A model generated the notes under the pieces. That model had not been told where the DNA came from. It worked only from the letters and a program-made list of their open reading frames with translations, and searched no databases. The translations under genes were made by a program, and so were the position numbers. Positions 34,542-39,182 of a stretch of DNA of 39,182 bases are shown one piece after another (the first letter of the stretch is position 1; each line of letters begins with the position of its first letter). This DNA is from Rikenella microfusus (GTDB taxonomy: Bacteria; Bacteroidota; Bacteroidia; Bacteroidales; DYQK01), in the NCBI GenBank assembly GCA_020719385.1, contig DYQK01000016.1:1-39182 (forward strand), read 5' to 3'.

Positions 34542-35219
34542 TTATTGCATCGGAACGCAACGAATTGCACCTTTTTTCGCTACTTTTAACGTTTTGAAAT
34601 CTAAACTTTTCAACTCTGCATAACCAACTTTCAAGCCTTTTTTTTGCCATTCTTTTGCGTCAGGACAAGTTGATTTCACTTTTTTCGCATCTTTTTCAGA
34701 CAAGATTGCCCGATAAGTCAATTTTCCATCTTTAATTTGAAAATCTTTTCGCAAATCATCGGTGTAAAGAAATTTGTCAACAACTTCTTTTTTCGAAACT
34801 GAATAAATCACCAATTCCGATGTTGTTGAAGTGCCGCACTCAAAGAAAATCAAATCCTCATAACCGCCGAAAAAACGATGCGGAGCATCACTCACTTTTA
34901 CCTGAAATGAATCTTTTTCACCTCTTTTACATACATAACAAACATTTTCTGCTGAAGAAGCACTTTGTTGCAAAAAAATGACTCGAAAATTTCCTGTTTG
35001 AAAACTCTCGCGACCATTTTCCTTAATCCAACTAACATTTGCCATTCCATCAATGCCCCAAGTGGTATCTTTTTTGAAACTCTGTGAAATAACTTTTTTA
35101 GCCGAATCTTTTTGTGAATCAGTTGTACTTGCCGAATTTTGTTTATTTTCAGAACGACAAGAAAAGAAAAAACTCAATAACAAAGCAAAAAAGCAAAAAA
35201 CAAAAATATTTTTTGTCAT
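34542..35219 (-). CDS. Predicted lipoprotein of unknown function
   Basis: This 225-residue protein has a type II signal peptide (MTKNIFVFCFFALLLSFFFSC) with the lipidated Cys at 21; the lipobox FFSC is permissive, as often in Bacteroidota. The first residues after the Cys are Ser, Asn, Gln and Lys rich, a typical linker. The mature part has an alternating-strand pattern and two well-spaced Cys residues (in ENVCYVCKRG) plus one in FFECGTS. I recognise no family. The gene has a clear promoter and stands alone; it converges with the SDR gene. Confidence 0.75.
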   Translation of the reverse strand: MTKNIFVFCFFALLLSFFFSCRSENKQNSASTTDSQKDSAKKVISQSFKKDTTWGIDGMANVSWIKENGRESFQTGNFRVIFLQQSASSAENVCYVCKRGEKDSFQVKVSDAPHRFFGGYEDLIFFECGTSTTSELVIYSVSKKEVVDKFLYTDDLRKDFQIKDGKLTYRAILSEKDAKKVKSTCPDAKEWQKKGLKVGYAELKSLDFKTLKVAKKGAIRCVPMQ

Positions 35220-35249
35220 ATTAAACTATTTTTTTGAAATTAAACTTTG

Positions 35250-35257
35250 CAAAAATA
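35250..35257 (-). promoter_or_regulatory. -7 promoter box for the lipoprotein gene
   Basis: The minus strand reads TATTTTTG, 31 bases before the ATG at 35219. Confidence 0.55.
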
Positions 35258-35368
35258 ATAAAATTATTTCGAAAAACAAATTTTATTTTCCTGCAAAAAT
35301 AAATTCGGGTTTTTCAGAATTCACCAAAAATGCAAATTGTTGATTAAAAAATAAAACGCAAAAATTTT

Positions 35369-37099
35369 TTAGTTATGTCGAAAATTTATTTGTGTTTTAA
35401 ACAACCCCAAATCTTTCATTTCGAAATTTTCGATATATGCAAATTTTTCTTTGTTCTCTGCACAAACTTTTTTGATAAAAATTTCTGTGTCAATATGGAA
35501 TTCGTTATTTCGCAAAGTGTCAAGCAACAACAAATATCCCATAACAATATTTCCTGCCATTTCAACTAACTTACGTGCTTGAAAATCAAGCAGTTCGTTG
35601 TTTTTTGCGTCTGAAACTTTTTTCACTGATATTTCATATTCTTGAGTCATCGCAATTAAAATATTTTTCAAATTGTCCCATTCAGGATTTGAACATTGTT
35701 TTTCGTAAAATTTGATTTGCGAGAGAAATGTTCCTGTTGTAACGCCGCGAATGGCAGCGATGACTTGTAATTGCGAAGTTCCTTCGTAAATTGTGGTGAT
35801 TCTTGCGTCTCGATAGATTCTTTCGATGGGAAAATCTTTCATAAAACCTGTGCCGCCGTGAATTTGTATTGCGTCATAAGCGATTTCGTTGCAATATTCG
35901 CTCGAAACGAGTTTCAATAACGGTGTGAAAGCATCGGCGAGTTTGCGATATTCCTTCATTTCAGTTTTTTCCTCGGCAGAGAGAGTGCGTTCTTTTTGGT
36001 CAAAAATTTCTGTGAGAATTTTGTAAAGGTCGACAAATCTTGCGGTTTCGTATAATAAACTTCTTGCGGCTCGAAGTTTTGCTCGCATAAGGGCTAACAT
36101 TTCGTAAACGGCAGGAAATTCGATAATTGGTTTTCCAAATTGTACTCTTTCGTGGGCATATTTAACTGCTTCGCGGTAGGCTGCTTCTGCAATTCCGACA
36201 GATTGACCGCCGACACCAAGTCTTGCGGCGTTCATCAATGCCATAACATATTTGATTAACCCCATTTTTCTGTCTCCGACTAATTGAGCAGGTGCGTTTT
36301 TGAAAACCATCTCGCAGGTCGGTGAACTTTTTATTCCCATTTTATTTTCTAAACGGCGAATAGTTACTGCATTGCTTTTTTTGTCATAGACGAAAAGCGA
36401 GAGTCCGCGTCCGTCTGTTGTATTTTCCTCTGAACGTGCCAAAACAAGCGATATTTCTGCGTCTCCGTTTGTGATAAAACGTTTAACGCCGTTGAGAATC
36501 CAAATGTTTTTGGCAGAATCGAAATGTGCTTTGAGTTGAACTGACTGCAAATCTGAACCCGCATCGGGTTCGGTGAGAATCATTGCGGCTGTTGCTCCTT
36601 CGTTGAAACGAGGCAAGAATTGATTTTTAATTTCTTCGGTGGCAAATTCGTGCAAAGTTTCTGCACAATCTTGCAGTCCCCAAATATTCGCAAAACCTGC
36701 GTCGGCTCTTGAAATCATTTCTCCCGCAAGTACGTAAGGAATAATTGAGAAATTTAAACCGTTATATTTTCGGGGCAAAGTCATTCCGATTAAATTTGCC
36801 TGCACCAGAGCGTCATAACTTTGTTGAGTGCCTTCGGCATATTTTACCCTTCCATCAACAATTTCGGGACCGTGTTTATCTACGGCGTCAGCATTGGGAG
36901 CAATAATGTTACCGCAAATTTCTCCGACAATATCGGAGATTTGGTCGTAATTATCCATTGCGTCTTCGAAATCGACAGGTGCGTAATCGAATTTTTCTTT
37001 GTCTGAAAAATTTCTTTCTCGCAACGTAATAATTTTTTTCATCAAAGGATGCGAAAGATGAAATTTCAAATCGGGATTATCGCTATAAAAATTGGGCAT
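35369..37099 (-). CDS. Acyl-CoA dehydrogenase family protein
   Basis: This 576-residue FAD enzyme oxidises acyl-CoA at the alpha-beta bond. The ACAD signatures are present in order: AAMILTEPDAGSDLQSV near 175, a GVKRFITNGD segment that binds FAD, and RDARITTIYEGTSQLQ with the catalytic-base position Glu439 in YEGT. An N-terminal ~60-residue extension and a C-terminal ~120-residue helical extension make it longer than the 380-residue core, as in the larger ACAD group with a C-terminal domain. It would act in beta-oxidation or amino-acid breakdown with an electron-transfer flavoprotein that is not in this window. Monocistronic, diverging from the transglutaminase-like gene. Confidence 0.93.
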   Translation of the reverse strand: MPNFYSDNPDLKFHLSHPLMKKIITLRERNFSDKEKFDYAPVDFEDAMDNYDQISDIVGEICGNIIAPNADAVDKHGPEIVDGRVKYAEGTQQSYDALVQANLIGMTLPRKYNGLNFSIIPYVLAGEMISRADAGFANIWGLQDCAETLHEFATEEIKNQFLPRFNEGATAAMILTEPDAGSDLQSVQLKAHFDSAKNIWILNGVKRFITNGDAEISLVLARSEENTTDGRGLSLFVYDKKSNAVTIRRLENKMGIKSSPTCEMVFKNAPAQLVGDRKMGLIKYVMALMNAARLGVGGQSVGIAEAAYREAVKYAHERVQFGKPIIEFPAVYEMLALMRAKLRAARSLLYETARFVDLYKILTEIFDQKERTLSAEEKTEMKEYRKLADAFTPLLKLVSSEYCNEIAYDAIQIHGGTGFMKDFPIERIYRDARITTIYEGTSQLQVIAAIRGVTTGTFLSQIKFYEKQCSNPEWDNLKNILIAMTQEYEISVKKVSDAKNNELLDFQARKLVEMAGNIVMGYLLLLDTLRNNEFHIDTEIFIKKVCAENKEKFAYIENFEMKDLGLFKTQINFRHN

Positions 37100-37133
37100 A
37101 AAATTTCAATAATTGATTTTTTTTAAACGGCGG

Positions 37134-37141
37134 CAAAGATA
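37134..37141 (-). promoter_or_regulatory. -7 promoter box for the acyl-CoA dehydrogenase gene
   Basis: The minus strand reads TATCTTTG, 35 bases before the ATG at 37099. Confidence 0.6.
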
Positions 37142-37169
37142 ATTATTTTTTTTAAAAAGAAAAAATTTT

Positions 37170-37177
37170 TACTTTTG
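37170..37177 (+). promoter_or_regulatory. -7 promoter box for the transglutaminase-like gene
   Basis: TACTTTTG followed by TCTC lies 24 bases before the ATG at 37201. It is nearly identical to the boxes at 33213 and 26468. Confidence 0.65.
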
Positions 37178-37200
37178 TCTCGAATTTTTAATGAAAAAAA

Positions 37201-37830
37201 ATGAAATATTTACAAAAAATTTGGACTGACGAGGAATTGTTAAAAATTTCTCATCTCAATTCACCGATAAAAATTCAAGAATTTCTTTTCGAAATTCCTT
37301 ATAATCCTGTTGCGGAATGTCGTTCGCCACGTAAAATTTTACAAAACCCGAAGGCACATTGTTTTGAAGGTGCATTATTTGCCGCTGCGATGTTGCAAAA
37401 CATTGGTTTTCAGCCCCTCTTGCTTGATATGTACGCAATTAACGATGACGACCACGTAATTGCAGTTTTTAAACAGGGAAAATATTGGGGTGCAATTGGA
37501 AAATCGAATTTTACAACGCTTTGCTTTCGAGAACCCGTTTACAAAACGTTGCGAGAGTTGGTTATGTCGTATTTCGATTTTTATTTTAATACAAAAAATG
37601 AGAAAACCTTGCGAAGTTACTCGAAAACGTTAAATTTGAATCGGTTTAACAAAGAAACTTGGCGGACAACGGAGCAAGATTTAGAATTTATCGGAGATTT
37701 TCTTACTCAAATGAAACATTTTCCCTTGTTAGAAGAAGGAATGGAAAAAAATTTGCAACCCGTTGACAAATATCTCTTGCAAGGTTCGTTGATAAATTGC
37801 GTTACTGAAGGACTTTTTAAACCTGAATAA
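37201..37830 (+). CDS. Transglutaminase-like cysteine-protease-fold protein
   Basis: This 209-residue cytosolic protein has the core pattern of the transglutaminase-like superfamily: Cys54 at the start of a long helix (KAHCFEGALFAAAML), then a strand with His85 (DDDHVIAVF) and a third strand (YWGAIGKSN) where the catalytic Asp/Asn would sit. There is no signal peptide. The remaining ~105 residues are helical and less conserved in pattern. Family members act as peptidases, amidases or deamidases, and many have no assigned role. The gene has its own promoter and is followed by a 330-base intergenic region. Fold call is moderate; activity is not shown. Confidence 0.65.
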   Translation: MKYLQKIWTDEELLKISHLNSPIKIQEFLFEIPYNPVAECRSPRKILQNPKAHCFEGALFAAAMLQNIGFQPLLLDMYAINDDDHVIAVFKQGKYWGAIGKSNFTTLCFREPVYKTLRELVMSYFDFYFNTKNEKTLRSYSKTLNLNRFNKETWRTTEQDLEFIGDFLTQMKHFPLLEEGMEKNLQPVDKYLLQGSLINCVTEGLFKPE

Positions 37831-37989
37831 AAATTTTCGGGATTGTTGTTTAAGTATAGGTATATCAACAATTATCTTTCTAAACTTTGAAAAACTGGAA
37901 TTTCAATTAAAATATTTCACAAATTTTAACTTAATTTATCAAATTTTAACAAAAAATTGAGTGATAAATTGGGAAAATTGCTTGTTTTG

Positions 37990-38015
37990 TGTATCATTTT
38001 TTACAAAATGATACA
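37990..38015. repeat. Perfect 11-bp hairpin
   Basis: TGTATCATTTT (37990-38000) pairs with AAAATGATACA (38005-38015) around a four-base loop. It lies 160 bases past the transglutaminase-like gene, so it is more likely part of a regulatory or repeat element than a simple terminator. Confidence 0.6.
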
Positions 38016-38093
38016 TCATTTGGGGCTATACTGGGGGGTAATAATTACAAATCTACATTTAAACAACAATCTCATTTTTTTCAATGTTTTTTC

Positions 38094-38125
38094 TTTTTTC
38101 GAAAAACTTGTTTATATTTGCCGCA
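38094..38125 (+). promoter_or_regulatory. Promoter of the nuclease-fold gene, near-duplicate of 38817-38849
   Basis: The -7 box TATATTTG is at 38113-38120, with CCGCA after it and TTTTTTCGAAAAACTT before it. It lies 41 bases upstream of the ATG at 38161. Confidence 0.65.
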
Positions 38126-38160
38126 CAAAAATCATTAATTTTACTAAAAACGAAAATCGT

Positions 38161-38781
38161 ATGAAAACTATTTTGACAAAACAAGATATTTTACAATTAA
38201 TTGCTGCCAGCAGCGAGAAATTCGACGCTGCTTTGCAGAAAAGCAACGAAGCAGCAGAGAAACGTAATGCAGAATTTGATGCCGCTTTGCAGAAAAGTAA
38301 TGCCGAACTGAGGCAACAGATGAAGGAATTGAACAAAAAAATGGGCGACCTAACCGACACAATGGGCGAATTTGCCGAAGGACAAGTTAAACCCAAGATT
38401 TTAGAAATGTTTCGCGAGCGCGGCATCGAATTAGAGGAAACTCACGAACACGTAAAAATCAAAAAAAACGGAAAATTATATGTCGAAATAGATTTGTTAC
38501 TCGTCAATACCAAATTTATGATAGTTCTTGAGGTGAAAAATACGCTTCAACAGAAACACATTGACGAGCATCTCAAGCGTTTAGACAAATTGAAAACATT
38601 TTGTCCCTCGTCAATGAAAGGTTTTAGACTTCTCGGTGCTGTTGCGGGAATGGTCGTTTGCGAAAGTGTCGAGAAATATGCGTTCAAAAAAGGTTTTTTT
38701 GTGATTCGTCCCAAAGGTGAGGGAATAATTATCTCAAATAAACGCAATTTTAAATTTCAAGAATGGAAAATTGAAAAATAA
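38161..38781 (+). CDS. PD-(D/E)xK nuclease-fold protein with coiled-coil N-terminus (DUF3782-like)
   Basis: The start chosen is the ATG at 38161 (MKTILTKQDILQLIAAS), 206 residues, 41 bases after a good promoter; the longer frame from 37957 would run through that promoter. Residues 15-75 are a coiled coil containing two copies of FDAALQKSN (21-29 and 39-47). The C-terminal half has the nuclease-like core: EIDLLL with Glu109/Asp111, then VLEVKN with Glu124 and Lys126, as in the PD-(D/E)xK superfamily, followed by a helix HIDEHLKRLDKLK. Proteins of this type are very common in Bacteroidota and cyanobacteria, often in many copies; their target is unknown. No signal peptide. Confidence 0.78.
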   Translation: MKTILTKQDILQLIAASSEKFDAALQKSNEAAEKRNAEFDAALQKSNAELRQQMKELNKKMGDLTDTMGEFAEGQVKPKILEMFRERGIELEETHEHVKIKKNGKLYVEIDLLLVNTKFMIVLEVKNTLQQKHIDEHLKRLDKLKTFCPSSMKGFRLLGAVAGMVVCESVEKYAFKKGFFVIRPKGEGIIISNKRNFKFQEWKIEK

Positions 38782-38816
38782 TTTCATTTTTTACAAATAA
38801 TTTCGAAAAATATTTG

Positions 38817-38849
38817 TTTTTTCGAAAACTTTTTTTTATATTTGCCGCA
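38817..38849 (+). promoter_or_regulatory. Promoter of the WD40 gene, near-duplicate of 38094-38125
   Basis: The -7 box TATATTTG is at 38837-38844, followed by CCGCA and preceded by TTTTTTCGAAAACTT. It lies 23 bases before the ATG at 38867. Confidence 0.65.
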
Positions 38850-38890
38850 ACTAATTTTTTACGAAAATGAAAAACGTATTTATTCGATTA

Positions 38891-38952
38891 AACTCTGTCA
38901 GGTTATAAAAAACTCGACAAAAAACCTAACAGGGTTTCGAAGAAACCTGTTA
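38891..38952 (+). repeat. 62-base palindromic insertion (MITE/REP-like) with TTA duplication
   Basis: The segment contains CTAACAGG/CCTGTTAG (38926-38933 and 38946-38953) and a second CTGTCAGGTT half-palindrome that pairs imperfectly with AACCTAACAG. TTA occurs directly before it (38888-38890) and at its end (38950-38952), like a target-site duplication. It encodes no protein. Confidence 0.65.
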
Positions 38953-39024
38953 GCGTTTACACTATTCCTCTTTTTTGCTGCTGCGCACCTTGCCGCCCAA
39001 GAACTCGTATTAACCCCAAACATC

Positions 39025-39182
39025 GGACATACAGATGATGTTAATTCTGTGTGTTTCTCCCCCGATGGAAAATACATCGCTTCGGGAAGTGGAGACAATA
39101 CTGTCAAAATTTGGGAAGCAAAGACAGGAAAAGAGATAACGACATTCAGAGGACATACAAACGATGTTAATTCTGTGTGTTT
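39025..39182 (+). repeat. 126-base tandem WD40 DNA repeat (runs off the edge)
   Basis: GGACATACA starts at 39025 and again at 39151. The following 23 bases are nearly the same, including GATGTTAATTCTGTGTGTTT. The period is 42 codons, one propeller blade. Confidence 0.8.

Larger units (their letters stand above)
37831..38160. other. 330-base intergenic region with a strong hairpin and a G-rich patch
   Basis: This is the only stretch over 300 bases without a supported gene. It contains an inverted repeat ATTGTTG/CAACAAT at 37842-37872, two direct copies of AAATTTTAAC (37921 and 37941), a perfect 11-bp hairpin at 37990-38015, a G-rich patch TGGGGCTATACTGGGGGGT at 38021-38039, and the promoter at 38094-38125. 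The coding frame beginning at 37957 crosses all of the later elements and is not considered a real N-terminus. Confidence 0.6.
38867..39182 (+). pseudogene. WD40-repeat protein gene, split by a 62-base insertion and cut by the window edge
   Basis: The ATG at 38867 gives eight codons (MKNVFIRL), then a frame that stops at 38906. From 38953 a different frame encodes AFTLFLFFAAAHLAAQELVL and then WD40 repeats (GHTDDVNSVCFSPDGKYIAS, DNTVKIWE), open to the window end. Deleting 38891-38952 joins the two parts in one frame and makes a good signal peptide (MKNVFIRLAFTLFLFFAAA, cleavage near AAQ). No ATG, GTG or TTG was found in the WD40 frame between 38867 and the first repeat. The repeat unit is 126 bases (39025 to 39151) with almost identical DNA. 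The protein would be an exported beta-propeller. It may be inactivated, or be rescued by a non-standard start codon. Confidence 0.75.

Noticed and set aside
38021-38039. G-quadruplex
   Set aside because: Only two long G runs are present (four and six bases); four runs are needed for a standard intramolecular quadruplex.
37957-38160. N-terminal extension of the nuclease-fold gene
   Set aside because: It would translate through a hairpin, a G-rich patch and the promoter box; the ATG at 38161 fits the promoter and starts with a plausible sequence.
38867-38908. MKNVFIRLNSVRL as a regulatory leader peptide with attenuator
   Set aside because: The hairpins could suggest attenuation, but exact restoration of a signal peptide after removing 62 bases, with a flanking TTA repeat, is better explained by insertion.
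1-39182. CRISPR arrays, tRNA or rRNA genes, prophage or intact insertion sequence
   Set aside because: No regularly spaced repeats of CRISPR type, no tRNA-like cloverleaf, and no transposase, integrase or phage structural protein was found. Repeats seen are within coding modules or are short palindromes.

Overview
The window looks like chromosomal DNA of a low-GC member of the Bacteroidota. Two very large secreted proteins end in type IX secretion (T9SS) sorting domains. At least eighteen intergenic sites match the Bacteroidota -7 promoter consensus TAnnTTTG, usually 15-60 bases before a start codon. One lipoprotein has a permissive lipobox. No rRNA, tRNA, CRISPR array or intact transposase gene was seen.

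Layout. 1-10.4 kb: the 3' part of a T9SS cadherin-like repeat adhesin, a long-chain acyl-CoA synthetase, and a 1484-residue T9SS protein with a von Willebrand A domain. 10.5-17 kb: an MFS carrier, a YihY/BrkB membrane protein, a KefB-type cation/proton antiporter and a lone M16 peptidase homologue without its zinc motif. 17-21.3 kb: an S41 C-terminal processing protease and a tightly overlapping four-gene operon made of a Panacea-domain antitoxin candidate, its putative toxin, a YqaA/DedA-like membrane protein and an amidohydrolase. 21.3-29 kb: an ABCG-like ABC transporter with a TerB-like N-terminus, a secreted M1 metallopeptidase and a divergent orphan sensor histidine kinase. 29-34.5 kb: a probable nuclease-family remnant, a second MFS carrier, an EamA permease, an AraC regulator fused to a membrane domain, a short STAS/SpoIIAA-like protein, a small membrane protein and an extended SDR. 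34.5-39.2 kb: a lipoprotein, an acyl-CoA dehydrogenase, a transglutaminase-like protein, a PD-(D/E)xK nuclease-fold protein with a coiled-coil N-terminus, and the start of a WD40 gene.

How the genes work together. Most units are short, with their own promoter; divergent pairs share compact intergenic regions carrying two promoters. The acyl-CoA synthetase and acyl-CoA dehydrogenase could both serve fatty-acid metabolism but lie 30 kb apart. Membrane transport and cell-envelope proteolysis (S41, M1) are well represented.

Most notable observations: (1) the WD40 gene at the right edge is split by a 62-base palindromic insertion whose removal exactly restores a signal-peptide reading frame; (2) a Panacea antitoxin/toxin candidate pair is embedded by start/stop overlaps in an operon with ordinary-looking genes; (3) an AraC regulator is fused in frame to a three-helix membrane protein, with what looks like the old start site still visible; (4) three promoters share an extended box TTTTGTCTC with an almost identical distance to the start codon.
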